A DNA stretch of 64,000 bases, from positions 111,195 to 175,194 of the forward strand of contig PHEE01000007.1 of the NCBI GenBank assembly GCA_002842855.1. The letters are read 5' to 3'. A program made the translations under genes and the position numbers. Shown in pieces: positions 1 to 9,043 of the stretch (positions within the stretch are counted from its first letter, which is position 1; every line of letters begins with the position of its first letter). Below the pieces are notes generated by a model. The model made no database searches and was not told the origin of the DNA. It saw only the letters and a list, made by a program, of their open reading frames with translations. Source of the DNA: Alphaproteobacteria bacterium HGW-Alphaproteobacteria-4. Lineage in GTDB: Bacteria > Pseudomonadota > Alphaproteobacteria > Rhodobacterales > Rhodobacteraceae.

Positions 1-1121
1 TTGAAGGCGCCGCAAAGCGCCGAGATATCCTGATCGAAGCGCTTGGAAAGCTTGTAGACGCGCAGGTTTGGCGCCCGCGCGGGGATCGTGACCGCCTCGA
101 TGAATTCGCCCGGCGCGCGGTCTTGCTTGCGGTAATCGAGGTAGAAATCTTCGAGGGCCATTTCGCGCCGCCCATCCCCCCGCCGCAGGTGCAGCCGCGC
201 CCCAAGTGCGATCAGCGCCGGCGGCGTATCGGCGATCGGCGAGCCGTTGGCGATATTGCCGCCCAGTGTGGCCATGGCGCGGATCTGCGGGCTGGCGAAT
301 CGCGCCAGCAGCGCCGCGAACGAAGGCTGCGGCCCGGCCAGCGCCCGCAGCAGCGCCGCGATGCTGACCCCGGCGCCGATGCGAATTTCCTCCGCGGTCT
401 CGGTGATCGTTTGCAAATCGGCACAGCGGTGCAGAAAAGCCGCCTCGCCCAAGGGCTTGAGCGCCTTGGTGATGGTCAGACCAAGGTCGGTTCCGCCCGC
501 CACCAGCGCCGCATCGGGGTGGGCAAGATACCACACCGCCAGATCGTCGGCGCTTTCGGGCAGCAAGGCGGGGGGGCTGTCTGCCCCCCCGATCCCCCCC
601 GAGGATATTGCCGCCAAGGCAAGGGATGCGGGCGCGGCATCCGCCTGCATCCACTCCGGCACCAGGGCACCCGCTGCCGCCTCGGCGGCGCGGATGATCG
701 GGGCGTAGCCGGTGCAGCGGCAAAGGTTGCCCGCCAGTGCCGCGTCATGGTCGGCCTCGCCGTTCAGATGGGCGGCGGCCAGTGCAACCGCGATGCCGGG
801 GGTGCAAAAGCCACATTGCGACCCGTGATGGTCGATCAGTGCCTGCTGCACCGGATGCGGCGCGGCGGCGGTGCCGATACCCTCGATCGTGCGCAGCGCG
901 CGGCCGTGAAGTTGCGGCAGCAGCGTGATGCAGGCGTTGATCGCGCGGCTGCCGCTTGCATCGGTCAGCATCACCGTGCAGGCGCCGCAATCGCCCTCGC
1001 GGCAGGCTTCCTTGCTGCCGGTCAGGCCGCGCTCCTCGCGCAACCAGTCGAGCACCGTCAGGCTCGCGTCAGTCAGCGCGACGGTGGTGGTTTCTCCGTT
1101 CAGAAGAAACGTGATCTGCAT
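1..1121 (-). CDS. xdhA: xanthine dehydrogenase small subunit (XdhA), C-terminus cut by window edge
   Basis: Iron-sulfur/FAD subunit of molybdenum xanthine dehydrogenase, which oxidises hypoxanthine and xanthine to urate in the cytoplasm. About 373 residues are visible from the ATG at 1121; the family is usually about 460 residues, so roughly 90 C-terminal residues lie outside. A plant-type [2Fe-2S] site is seen at C40, C45, C48 and C64 (KEACREGDCGAC). A second [2Fe-2S] domain has C103, C106, C134 and C136 (CGFC, LCRC). The FAD domain follows, with LVAGGTD and GGNIANGSP. The linker between the Fe-S and FAD parts (about residues 166-185) is encoded by a dispersed repeat-like sequence (see findings). 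xdhB would be expected next, beyond the left edge. Confidence 0.93.
   Translation of the reverse strand, partial: MQITFLLNGETTTVALTDASLTVLDWLREERGLTGSKEACREGDCGACTVMLTDASGSRAINACITLLPQLHGRALRTIEGIGTAAAPHPVQQALIDHHGSQCGFCTPGIAVALAAAHLNGEADHDAALAGNLCRCTGYAPIIRAAEAAAGALVPEWMQADAAPASLALAAISSGGIGGADSPPALLPESADDLAVWYLAHPDAALVAGGTDLGLTITKALKPLGEAAFLHRCADLQTITETAEEIRIGAGVSIAALLRALAGPQPSFAALLARFASPQIRAMATLGGNIANGSPIADTPPALIALGARLHLRRGDGRREMALEDFYLDYRKQDRAPGEFIEAVTIPARAPNLRVYKLSKRFDQDISALCGAF
569..624. repeat. GGATATT-type dispersed element inside xdhA
   Basis: A perfect 8-bp hairpin (GGGGGGGC at 570-577, GCCCCCCC at 583-590) is followed by a C-run, GAGGATATT at 601-609 and CCAAGGCAAG at 614-623. The GGATATT and CCAAGGCA parts match the intergenic element seen near 22.1, 26.7 and 43.6 kb. 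Here it lies in frame within xdhA and encodes the Ser/Gly/Pro-rich inter-domain linker. Confidence 0.5.
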
Positions 1122-1247
1122 GGGTTCGCCCACCGCGGTCTTTACCGTTCCGGCAGCTGCGCCCCCACCCGATGCGGCGTAAAGCGGCGGGCGCGCCGGT
1201 CCGGCCATGAAAGCCCGGGGCACTGGTGCTTGGCAAGTGTTTTGGCG

Positions 1248-1703
1248 TCAAAGTGTCGCGGCAAGTGCTGCAAGCTGGTCGGTGGCCGCCCCCCAACCCG
1301 CCTCGAACCCCATTTCGGCGTGGCGCTTGGCCCCCGCCTCATTGGCGTGCAGCGCGTGCACAAGGTAATCGGTGCCGCCGGGCGCTTCGACAAAGCTGAT
1401 GTCGGCGGTAAAAAAGGGTTTTGGTGCCGGGCGAAAACCTGCCAGCAGGCAATCGGTAAACACCAGCCGCGCGCCGGGCAGGGTCAGCAAAAAGCAGCCC
1501 TCGGTGGGAATCTCGGTGCCATCCGGCAGCAGCATCGAGGTATAAAACCGCCCACCCGGCTGCACATCCAGCACCGCCTCGACGGTCTTCACCGGCTTCG
1601 GCGCGAACCACTGCATCAGCAAATGCGGCTCGGTCCAGCAGCGCCAGACGGCGGCAGGCGGGGCGGCAAGGTGGCGGCGCAGGCAAAGTGTCGAGTTGGG
1701 CAT
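1248..1703 (-). CDS. SRPBCC (START-like, AHSA1 type) domain protein
   Basis: A 151-residue cytosolic protein of the AHSA1/SRPBCC fold, a small helix-grip domain that binds hydrophobic ligands or partners. The start MPNSTLCLRR has a good ribosome site (AAGGAGA) 5-6 bases upstream. The N-terminal pattern AAPPAAVWRCWTEP, then LMQWFAPKPV, VLDVQPGGRFYT and a C-terminal FEAGWGAATDQLAAL helix are typical of the group. Ligand and role cannot be read from sequence. It lies upstream of xdhA on the same strand with a gap of about 126 bases, so co-transcription is possible. A functional link to purine oxidation is not implied. Confidence 0.8.
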   Translation of the reverse strand: MPNSTLCLRRHLAAPPAAVWRCWTEPHLLMQWFAPKPVKTVEAVLDVQPGGRFYTSMLLPDGTEIPTEGCFLLTLPGARLVFTDCLLAGFRPAPKPFFTADISFVEAPGGTDYLVHALHANEAGAKRHAEMGFEAGWGAATDQLAALAATL

Positions 1704-1820
1704 GGTGGTCTCCTTCTGGTGCAAGGCTATCGGCGTCGCCGCCCCTAGCGCAAGGGCGATGCGAATGGGCGGCGCGATTGGGGGGTGAAATGCGCCGCCG
1801 CCTCGCTTAAGCCTTGGGGC

Positions 1821-4800
1821 ATGAGCATGCCCCGATTCATCCACCTGCGCCTGCACACCGAATACTCGCTTCTGGAAGGCGCGGTGCCGCTGAAAAAACT
1901 GGTCAGGATGACCGCCGAGGCGGGCATGCCTGCGGTTGCGGTCACCGATACCAATGCGATGTTTGCGGCGCTTGAATTTTCGGTGCTGGCGCAGGGCGCG
2001 GGCGTGCAGCCGATCATCGGCTGTCAGGTGGCACTGGCCTATGAGGTTGCGGCCCCGGGCGAACGGCTGCGCCTGCCTGCCCCGATCGTGCTTCTGGCAC
2101 AGAACGAGGCGGGGTATCTGAACCTTCTGAAGCTCAATTCCTGCCTCTACATCGACAAGGCCGGGCAGTTGCCGCAGGTGACGGTCGATGATCTTGCGGC
2201 GCATTCCGCAGGCCTCATCTGCCTTTCCGGCGGGGCCGAAGGGCCGCTTGGAAAGCTCGTGCAAGCCGGGCAGGGGGCCCGCGCCCGCGCCTTGCTGGAC
2301 CGGCTTGCCGAGATTTATCCGCACCGCCTGTATATCGAATTGCAGCGCCACCCCGGCGAGGCTGGCGCGCCGATGGCGGCCGAGCGCGCCACCGAGCAGG
2401 TGTTTGTAGAAACCGCCTACGAACTGGGGCTGCCGCTGGTCGCTACCAACGATGTCTATTTTCCCAAACCCGAAATGTACGAGGCGCATGACGCGCTTCT
2501 GTGCATTGCCGATGGTGCCTATCTTGACCAGCAGGAACCGCGCAGACGCCTGACACCGCAGCATTATTTCAAATCGGAAGCAGAGATGTGCGCGCTTTTC
2601 GCCGATCTGCCCGAGGCTCTGGCCAACACCGTTGAAATCGCCCGCCGCTGCGCCTTTGCACCCGCCCGGCGCGACCCGATTCTGCCGCGCTTTGCCGATG
2701 ATGAGGTCGAGGCGCTGCGCCGCGAGGCGCGCGCGGGGCTGGCCGCGCGGCTTGCCGAGGTGCCGCACGCCGCCTCGGTCGAAGATTACGAGGCGCGGCT
2801 GGCGTTCGAGCTGGGGGTCATCGAGCAGATGGGCTTTCCCGGCTATTTCCTGATCGTTGCCGATTTCATCAAATGGGCCAAGGCGCAGGGTATTCCGGTA
2901 GGGCCGGGGCGGGGTTCGGGGGCGGGCAGTGTGGTGGCCTGGGCGCTGACGATCACCGACCTTGACCCCCTGCGCTACAAGCTTTTGTTCGAGCGGTTCC
3001 TCAACCCCGAGCGGGTCAGCATGCCTGACTTCGACATCGACTTCTGCATGGACCGCCGCGAAGAGGTGATCCGCTACGTTCAGGGCAAATATGGCCGCGA
3101 AAAGGTCGGCCAGATCATCACCTTCGGCGCGCTCCTCTCAAAGGCGGCGGTGCGCGATGTGGGGCGCGTTCTGCAAATGCCTTACATGCAGGTTGACCGG
3201 CTCTCGAAATTGATCCCGCTTGATGGGGTCAAGCCGGTTTCCATCGAAAAGGCGCTGGCCGAAGAACCGCGCCTGCGCGAAGCCGCGCGCGAAGAGGTGG
3301 TGGGGCGGATGCTGGGCTATGCGCAGCAGATCGAGGGCCTGTTGCGCAACGCCTCGACCCATGCGGCAGGGGTGGTGATCGGTGACCGCCCGCTGGATGA
3401 GCTGGTGCCGCTTTATCAAGACCCGCGCTCGGATATGCCCGCCACCCAGTTCAACATGAAATGGGTGGAAGCGGCGGGGCTGGTGAAGTTCGACTTTCTG
3501 GGGCTGAAAACCCTCACCGTCATCCGCAACGCGCTTGATCTGCTGGCGCTGCGCGGCGTGGTGGTGGACATCGCGCATATTCCGCTCGATGATCCCAAGA
3601 CCTATGCGCTTTACGCCAGCGCCCGAACCACGGCGGTGTTTCAGGTTGAAAGCACCGGCATGATGGATGCGCTGCGCCGCATGCGCCCCACCTGCATCGA
3701 AGATATCGTGGCGCTCGTGGCGCTTTACCGCCCCGGCCCGATGGAAAACATCCCCGCCTATTGCGAGGTCAAGAACGGCCTCAAACCGCTTGAATCCATT
3801 CACCCTTCGATCGACCATATCCTGGCCGAAACGCAGGGCATCATCGTTTATCAGGAACAGGTGATGCAAATTGCGCAGGTGATGGCGGGTTACAGCCTTG
3901 GCGGCGCCGACCTGTTGCGCCGTGCCATGGGCAAAAAGGTCGCCGCCGATATGGCGCGCGAACGGCCAAAGTTCATCAAGGGCGCCGTCGGCAACGGCGT
4001 GACCGAAAAGAAGGCCGGCGAAGTCTTTGACCTCTTGGAAAAATTCGCCAACTACGGCTTCAACAAGTCGCACGCGGCGGCCTATGCCGTGGTCAGCTAC
4101 CAGACCGCCTGGCTCAAGGCCAACTACCCGGTCGAATTCATGGCCGCGGTGATGAACTGCGACATTCACCTGACCGACAAGCTGGCGATCTACAAACGCG
4201 AGGTTGACAAGCTTGGGCTGCAAACGGTGCCGCCTTGCGTCAACCGTGCCGAGGCCGGTTTCAGCGTGCGCGACGGGCAGGTGGTCTACGCGCTCGGGGC
4301 GCTGAAGAACGTCGGCGTCGAGGCGATGAAGCTGATCGTTGCCGCGCGCGGCGCCCGGCCCTTTGCCGACCTCACCGATTTCGCGCGACGGGTTGACCTC
4401 AAGCGCATCGGCAAGCGCCCGCTCGAAATGCTCGCCCGTGCCGGGGCGATGGATTGCCTTGACCCCAACCGCCAGCGGGTCTTTGCCAGCCTCGACGCGC
4501 TCACTGCGTTTTCCGCCGCGGCACATGAGGCGTTGGGTTCATCGCAGGTTTCGCTGTTTGGCGAGGCGGGCGAAGATCTGCCGCCGCCGCGCCTTGCCGA
4601 TGTCGATGACTGGGCGCCCGCCGAGCGCTTGGGCGAAGAGCATCAGGCGATCGGCTTTTACCTTTCCGGCCACCCGCTTGACGATTACATGCAAGCATTG
4701 CGCCGCACCAAGGTGCAGACCCTTGCCGAAATCGAGGCCGCCACCGAGGCCGGGCCGCAGGTGGCGCGCGTGGCGGGCATGATCTCGGGCGTGAAGGAAA

Positions 4801-5261
4801 AGAAATCGGCGCGCGGCAACCGCTTTGCCTTTGTCAGCTTTTCCGACCCGACCGGTCTTGGCGAAGCCACCATGTTTTCCGATGTGCTCGAAGCCTCGCG
4901 GCGGTTTCTGGAACCCGGTGCAGCGGTGGTGATGACCGTCGAGGCAACGCTTGAGGGTGAAAAGCTCAAACTGCTGGCCCGCGCCGTACAGCCGGTCGAT
5001 GCCATTGCAGCCGATGCCGGTGGCGCTGGCCTGCGTATCTTCATCGAAACCCCCGAGGCGGCGAACGCGGTGGCCGCGGTCTTTGCCCGGATCGAGGCCG
5101 AGGGCAAGACCCGTGCCCGTGGCCCGGTCGAATTCCGCGTCACCGATTTCGAACGCGGCGCCGAATACGCGCTTGAAGCGGGGCGCGAATTGCCGGTCAC
5201 GCCGCAGATCAAGGGCGCCATCCGCGCCCTGCGCGGCGTTGCTATGGTCGAGGATATCTAG
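1821..5261 (+). CDS. dnaE: DNA polymerase III alpha subunit (DnaE, replicative)
   Basis: Catalytic subunit of the chromosomal replicase, 1146 residues from the chosen start. An N-terminal PHP domain begins with HLRLHTEYSLLEG. The polymerase core holds GPGRGSGAGSVVAW (about residue 363) and the catalytic acidic motif PDFDIDF (about residue 402). The helix-hairpin-helix and an OB-fold (about residue 980, VAGMISGVKEKKSARG) follow. The OB-fold, length and single continuous frame fit replicative DnaE rather than the shorter error-prone DnaE2. ATG codons exist at 1821 and 1827 and an in-frame start lies at 1785; 1821 gives the start most like relatives, although the ribosome site there is weak. It stands alone on the plus strand, facing away from the START-like gene. 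Confidence 0.95.
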   Translation: MSMPRFIHLRLHTEYSLLEGAVPLKKLVRMTAEAGMPAVAVTDTNAMFAALEFSVLAQGAGVQPIIGCQVALAYEVAAPGERLRLPAPIVLLAQNEAGYLNLLKLNSCLYIDKAGQLPQVTVDDLAAHSAGLICLSGGAEGPLGKLVQAGQGARARALLDRLAEIYPHRLYIELQRHPGEAGAPMAAERATEQVFVETAYELGLPLVATNDVYFPKPEMYEAHDALLCIADGAYLDQQEPRRRLTPQHYFKSEAEMCALFADLPEALANTVEIARRCAFAPARRDPILPRFADDEVEALRREARAGLAARLAEVPHAASVEDYEARLAFELGVIEQMGFPGYFLIVADFIKWAKAQGIPVGPGRGSGAGSVVAWALTITDLDPLRYKLLFERFLNPERVSMPDFDIDFCMDRREEVIRYVQGKYGREKVGQIITFGALLSKAAVRDVGRVLQMPYMQVDRLSKLIPLDGVKPVSIEKALAEEPRLREAAREEVVGRMLGYAQQIEGLLRNASTHAAGVVIGDRPLDELVPLYQDPRSDMPATQFNMKWVEAAGLVKFDFLGLKTLTVIRNALDLLALRGVVVDIAHIPLDDPKTYALYASARTTAVFQVESTGMMDALRRMRPTCIEDIVALVALYRPGPMENIPAYCEVKNGLKPLESIHPSIDHILAETQGIIVYQEQVMQIAQVMAGYSLGGADLLRRAMGKKVAADMARERPKFIKGAVGNGVTEKKAGEVFDLLEKFANYGFNKSHAAAYAVVSYQTAWLKANYPVEFMAAVMNCDIHLTDKLAIYKREVDKLGLQTVPPCVNRAEAGFSVRDGQVVYALGALKNVGVEAMKLIVAARGARPFADLTDFARRVDLKRIGKRPLEMLARAGAMDCLDPNRQRVFASLDALTAFSAAAHEALGSSQVSLFGEAGEDLPPPRLADVDDWAPAERLGEEHQAIGFYLSGHPLDDYMQALRRTKVQTLAEIEAATEAGPQVARVAGMISGVKEKKSARGNRFAFVSFSDPTGLGEATMFSDVLEASRRFLEPGAAVVMTVEATLEGEKLKLLARAVQPVDAIAADAGGAGLRIFIETPEAANAVAAVFARIEAEGKTRARGPVEFRVTDFERGAEYALEAGRELPVTPQIKGAIRALRGVAMVEDI

Positions 5262-5340
5262 CGCCCTGTGCCGGCTCTGGCCATGCGGCTGGCGCGGCAA
5301 GCTTCGGCGCGGCTTTAGCGGCTCTCGCGCTGCCCCGTCG

Positions 5341-5465
5341 CCACGCTATAATAGATATACAGGATGAATGTTCTGAACGGGTTTTCATATGGATCCGGCC
5401 TGTTATAGTAAAAGCGTGCGCGAATAAATAACAACTATAATAACTATAATGCTGCACTGCAATAT
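5341..5465 (+). promoter_or_regulatory. AT-rich leader with three TATAAT hexamers
   Basis: The 220-base gap after dnaE is much richer in A+T than its surroundings. It contains TATAAT at 5347-5352, 5436-5441 and 5445-5450, the last two forming a tandem repeat of a 9-base unit. None has a convincing -35 box at 16-18 bases, so an activator-dependent promoter for the redox pair that starts at 5483 is likely. No FNR-type TTGAT-N4-ATCAA site was seen. Confidence 0.4.
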
Positions 5466-5482
5466 ATCGTGGGAGGACGTCA

Positions 5483-6856
5483 ATGCAACAAGTCAAAATC
5501 ATCGGGGCCGCCGCCTTGTTTGCCGGCACCCTGATCGTGGTCTGGGTCACGCATGGTACCGGAATCGTGCGCAATGATCCGGCGCGCAACATCTCGATTC
5601 CCGTTCAGCTGACGGTGCCATTTCAGGTGCAGGCCGCCTATAATGACACCACCATGTTCTTTCGCTATCGTTGGCCCGCGGCCCGCCCCGGCATCTTTCA
5701 CGATGTGATGCGGTATGAGGATGGCAAGTGGATCACCGAGGGCAATGCGGTGCCCGGCTCCGAGCCGAACGGCCTGCACGAAGACCGCGTGGCAATGATG
5801 CTTGATGATGGCAGCGTGCCCGAGTTTTCGCGCTACGGCGGTTACATCACCATCGGCGCCGGGCTTGAAGGGCTGACCGACGAGGCCCCCGAAGTGGTCA
5901 CCAAATACCTTCCGGCAACGCGCAACCAGCTTGGCCAGTGGGATGACATGGCCCCCGACGGCACGCTGGCGACATTGCGCGACGCGGGTTATTTTCTCGA
6001 CCTCTGGCACTGGCGCGGCGGCCGCTCGAACCCCGTCGGGCAGGCAGATGATCAGAATATCAGCACCGGGCGCGATGGCGATGCCGGATCTGCCTCCTAT
6101 TCGACCAATTTCGACAATGCGCTCGGTCAACCCCGCGTGATGTTCGACCCCGTAGTTGCGGGTTACAAGGCGCTGAACTGGGATGATGTGGTCGCAGGCC
6201 GGGTCTCGCAAGACCAGGTCTATGCGCTGATCGAGGGGCAAGTGCTGCCCTATGACCCCGATGCGGGCTGGAAAAACGGCGACGTGTTGCCCCGGCGTAT
6301 TCTGAAACCCGGCACCGGCTCGCGCGGCGATATCGGCGTGCTCGGGCAGGGCCGCTGGGCCGATGGCTTTTGGGATGTGACATTGGCGCGCGCGCTCGAC
6401 ACCGGCAACCCCGCCGATGACAAGGCCCTGCGCGACCTCGGCAGCTATACCACCGCCTTTGCAATTCACCGCAATGCCACCGGGCTGCGCTGGCATTATG
6501 TATCGCTGCCGCAGACATTGGGGCTCGGCCGCGATGCCGAAATCACCGCCACCAAATTTGCGGGCGAAACCCCGACCTGGGGTAATACCTGGACCGAGAT
6601 CACGCTGTTCTATCCCGGTCAGGTAACATGGCCAATGCTGAACAGTGCCTCGCACGCCGGGGCGGAATACATCGCGAAAGGCGTTCCGGTAAAATATCGC
6701 CACAGCCCGGAACAGCTTACCCAATACGGAATCGAGGTCGAGTTCAAATCGGAAATAAGGCCGCAATGGCTTAAAACGCTGTTCGCGGGGCTGGCGCTGA
6801 TTGCGGCCTTCGGGGTGGCGCTCAACCTAGTGCTCGCGCAACGAAAGGAGGTCTGA
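5483..6856 (+). CDS. ethylbenzene-dehydrogenase-like heme-binding protein, membrane anchored
   Basis: A 457-residue protein whose central part resembles the heme b-binding gamma-type subunit of ethylbenzene/DMSO dehydrogenases. An N-terminal hydrophobic stretch (about residues 5-24) looks like a signal anchor, and a C-terminal segment (about 430-452) is a second membrane span, so the body should face the periplasm. Recognisable parts are SIPVQLTVPFQVQAAYNDT, the tract RYGGYITIGAG and FWDVTLARALDTG. No CXXCH c-type heme motif was seen. A strong ribosome site (GGGAGGA) precedes the ATG. The next gene starts 2 bases after the stop, so the two form an operon. The natural electron donor or acceptor is not evident, and no catalytic molybdoenzyme subunit is nearby. 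Confidence 0.7.
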   Translation: MQQVKIIGAAALFAGTLIVVWVTHGTGIVRNDPARNISIPVQLTVPFQVQAAYNDTTMFFRYRWPAARPGIFHDVMRYEDGKWITEGNAVPGSEPNGLHEDRVAMMLDDGSVPEFSRYGGYITIGAGLEGLTDEAPEVVTKYLPATRNQLGQWDDMAPDGTLATLRDAGYFLDLWHWRGGRSNPVGQADDQNISTGRDGDAGSASYSTNFDNALGQPRVMFDPVVAGYKALNWDDVVAGRVSQDQVYALIEGQVLPYDPDAGWKNGDVLPRRILKPGTGSRGDIGVLGQGRWADGFWDVTLARALDTGNPADDKALRDLGSYTTAFAIHRNATGLRWHYVSLPQTLGLGRDAEITATKFAGETPTWGNTWTEITLFYPGQVTWPMLNSASHAGAEYIAKGVPVKYRHSPEQLTQYGIEVEFKSEIRPQWLKTLFAGLALIAAFGVALNLVLAQRKEV

Positions 6857-6858
6857 TC

Positions 6859-7413
6859 ATGGGTGCCTATCACACAGTTGCAATTCACTTTCCGATCGCG
6901 CTCTGGATGGTCTCATCGCTCGCGATCTTCATTCGCGTCGCCACCGATGGCCCACTCGGTCAGGCCATGGACCGCGCCCTCAAGGTGTTCCTCGTGCTCG
7001 GCGTTCTGGCAGGCGCTGTTGCCTGGTCGCTCGGCATCAGCATCTGGCCATGGGAGACGATTTCTTCCACCCCGATGGGGCGCAACCACATGATGATGGC
7101 CAGTTGGTCGCTTGCCTTCTTCACGCTGCTCGCGGTGACGCGGTTCCTGCAGGGTGATCGCATCTGGCAGGGTGCATCGCGCTGGATCATGGGCCTCATG
7201 GCGCTGATCGGGGTGATCCTGGTGGGCATCACCGGCACGCTTGGCGGGCATTTGCACGGCAGCTACACCGAGGTTGCCGAATGGCTGCGCCTGGCCGGAT
7301 GGGAGGTATATTCCACCTTCTATGTGCCTGACGGTACGATCTGGCTCATGCTCGGGGTCGCGGTGGTAATACTCGGCCTCGCCTTCCTGAAGCTTGGCAA
7401 GTCCGAAGGCTGA
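6859..7413 (+). CDS. DUF2231-like multi-span membrane protein, putative heme b carrier
   Basis: A 184-residue integral membrane protein with about four or five spans. The N-terminus carries His5 and His10 in an HTVAIHFPIALW context, the typical opening of DUF2231 proteins, and further histidines occur near the middle (NHMMM, GGHLHG). Paired histidines on membrane helices suggest b-heme binding; this is inferred from the family, not shown. An excellent ribosome site (AAAGGAGGT) overlaps the end of the upstream heme-domain gene. The pair probably forms one membrane electron-transfer unit, with the upstream protein as periplasmic partner. A hairpin at 7437-7460 ends the operon. Confidence 0.65.
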   Translation: MGAYHTVAIHFPIALWMVSSLAIFIRVATDGPLGQAMDRALKVFLVLGVLAGAVAWSLGISIWPWETISSTPMGRNHMMMASWSLAFFTLLAVTRFLQGDRIWQGASRWIMGLMALIGVILVGITGTLGGHLHGSYTEVAEWLRLAGWEVYSTFYVPDGTIWLMLGVAVVILGLAFLKLGKSEG

Positions 7414-7436
7414 GCCTGCCCGACGCTATTCGATGG

Positions 7437-7467
7437 CCCCGCGGGTTCGTGCCCGCGGGGTTGCGTT
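7437..7467. terminator. hairpin terminator between convergent genes
   Basis: A perfect 9-bp stem (CCCCGCGGG at 7437-7445, CCCGCGGGG at 7452-7460) has a 6-base loop and is followed by TTGCGTTTAC. It lies between the DUF2231 gene (plus) and the AbrB-family gene (minus) and can serve both. Confidence 0.7.
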
Positions 7468-8537
7468 TACCGCCGCACCCGCCCGGCAAAGGCCCGCGCC
7501 AGCGCCACCGCCAGCACGATGCGCAGCACATGGTGCGCGGTCACATAGATCACGCTCATCTGCAAACTCAGCGCGATCAGCGCCATTTCGGTCAGGCCGC
7601 CCGGCGCGAAGGCCAGAAACACCGCCGCCACCGGCTCATGCACGAACGTCGCCAGCGCGAACGAAAACCCGGCGGCAAGCGCAATGAAGATCGCCACGTT
7701 CACCCCCGCCAGCCGCAGTGCCAGCACGAAATTGCGCGCCGGCATCCCGGCAAAGCGCACCCCGAGCGAGGTGCCGATCACGATCTGCGTTGCCATGATC
7801 GACCAGCCGGGCGGGCTGGCATCGCTCAGCCCCGCAAGGTGCATGGCGGCGGAAACAAGAATTGGCCCGGTAATCACCCCGGCAGGCAGCCGCGAGGCGC
7901 GCCCCAGCACCAGCCCCAAGGCCGCGGCCCCGGCAATCCAGCCCCAGTCGGCAAGGCTCAGATGGTGCGCCACCACGAGCGAGGCGCCCCCGGCCGAGCC
8001 GACCGCATGCCCGGTGGCAATGGTGAACCCCAGCGGCACCACGATGATCGTCAGGATCAGCCGCAGAAATTGCAGCATCGTCAGCATCGCCACATCGGCG
8101 CCCATCTCCTCGCCCATCAGCACGGTTTCGGTGAGCCCGCCGGGGGCGGCGCCGAAAAACGCGGTGATCGGGTCCAGAGCGCCAGTGGCGCGCAACGCCC
8201 GGTAGCCCAGCAGATGCGCGGTCGGGATGAACAGGCACAGCGCCACCAGCGATGGCCACCACAGCCGCGCCTCGGCCAGAATCTGCGGCGTGAAATTGCC
8301 GCCAATTGCCACCCCGATGATTGGCACGAAGAAAAGCCGCAAGCCGGGCGGAAACTGCGGCAGCCGCCCGAACGGCTTCAGCCCCGCCAGCGCCGCCGCC
8401 GCCACCGCCAGCAGCGACCCAAGCAGCATCGGCAGTGGCAGGTGCAGCGCTCGCGCCACAAAGCCCCCGACGGTGCCAAGCGCCAATGTCAGCGCAAGCG
8501 TGGGCAGGTGGGTGCCCTCGGGCAATGACAGGCGCAT
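7467..8537 (-). CDS. AbrB-family polytopic membrane protein
   Basis: A 356-residue, almost wholly hydrophobic protein with about ten membrane spans. It is an internal duplication: APGGLTETVLMGEEMG in the first half and APGGLTEMALIALSLQ in the second occupy equivalent places, which is the hallmark of the AbrB (PF05145) membrane family. Family members are often mislabelled transcriptional regulator or ammonia monooxygenase; they look like transporters, but substrates are mostly unknown. The start at 8537 gives MRLSLPEGTHLPT. It is followed at its 3' end by a shared hairpin. It is probably read after the small membrane gene just upstream (gap about 65 bases). Confidence 0.8.
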   Translation of the reverse strand: MRLSLPEGTHLPTLALTLALGTVGGFVARALHLPLPMLLGSLLAVAAAALAGLKPFGRLPQFPPGLRLFFVPIIGVAIGGNFTPQILAEARLWWPSLVALCLFIPTAHLLGYRALRATGALDPITAFFGAAPGGLTETVLMGEEMGADVAMLTMLQFLRLILTIIVVPLGFTIATGHAVGSAGGASLVVAHHLSLADWGWIAGAAALGLVLGRASRLPAGVITGPILVSAAMHLAGLSDASPPGWSIMATQIVIGTSLGVRFAGMPARNFVLALRLAGVNVAIFIALAAGFSFALATFVHEPVAAVFLAFAPGGLTEMALIALSLQMSVIYVTAHHVLRIVLAVALARAFAGRVRR

Positions 8538-8602
8538 GGGCGAGACTCGCAGGGTTCAGCGTGGCGACCCTCGCACCGCCCCCGCTCGGGCGCAAGCCGT
8601 GC

Positions 8603-9034
8603 TCAGGCCAGCGCCTCGGCGCGCCGCGCCGCGATCAGCGTGGCAAGCGCCAAAAGTGCCAGCGCCACGCTCTGCACCCGCGCCGTCACCAGTGCCCGCG
8701 CCAGTTCCAGCGGCGCCTCGCGCAGCGGCAAAAGCCGCGCATATTCCCCCGCCATCTGCCAGTTCACCAGCACGCTCGCCGCCAGCGCCAGCAACACCAG
8801 CCCCCGCGCAAGCGGCCCTTGCGCCGTGATCGCCCGCACCGCAAACAGCGGCAGCGCCATCAGCGCCAACATCACAAAGCCCGAGTTCAGCCAGACCTCG
8901 CCGCGCAATTCGACCGTTTGCTGCGCCGCCAGCGGGTTGCCCACCCAGGGCCAAAGCGCCAGCAGGCCAAAAAGCACGGCTTGCGCAAGCGCAAACCCCT
9001 CCAGCAGCCGCCTCGGCCATGGCCCGCGCCACAT
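8603..9034 (-). CDS. small integral membrane protein of unknown function
   Basis: A 143-residue protein with about four hydrophobic segments, for example around residues 10-30, 48-68, 75-92 and 115-135. No catalytic or metal-binding motif was recognised and I cannot name the family. The start at 9034 lies 9 bases after the stop of slyX on the same strand, with a GGTAGGG-like ribosome site, so it belongs to the slyX unit. Codon use matches the neighbours. Confidence 0.65.
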   Translation of the reverse strand: MWRGPWPRRLLEGFALAQAVLFGLLALWPWVGNPLAAQQTVELRGEVWLNSGFVMLALMALPLFAVRAITAQGPLARGLVLLALAASVLVNWQMAGEYARLLPLREAPLELARALVTARVQSVALALLALATLIAARRAEALA

Positions 9035-9043
9035 CGCGCGGCC

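Noticed and set aside
123..1748. 541-codon plus-strand frame across xdhA and the START-like gene
   Set aside because: Starts at TTG and overlaps two genes on the other strand that have clear domains.
3138..4526. 462-codon minus-strand frame inside dnaE
   Set aside because: Shadow of a GC-rich gene; the translation is His/Arg-rich with no motif.
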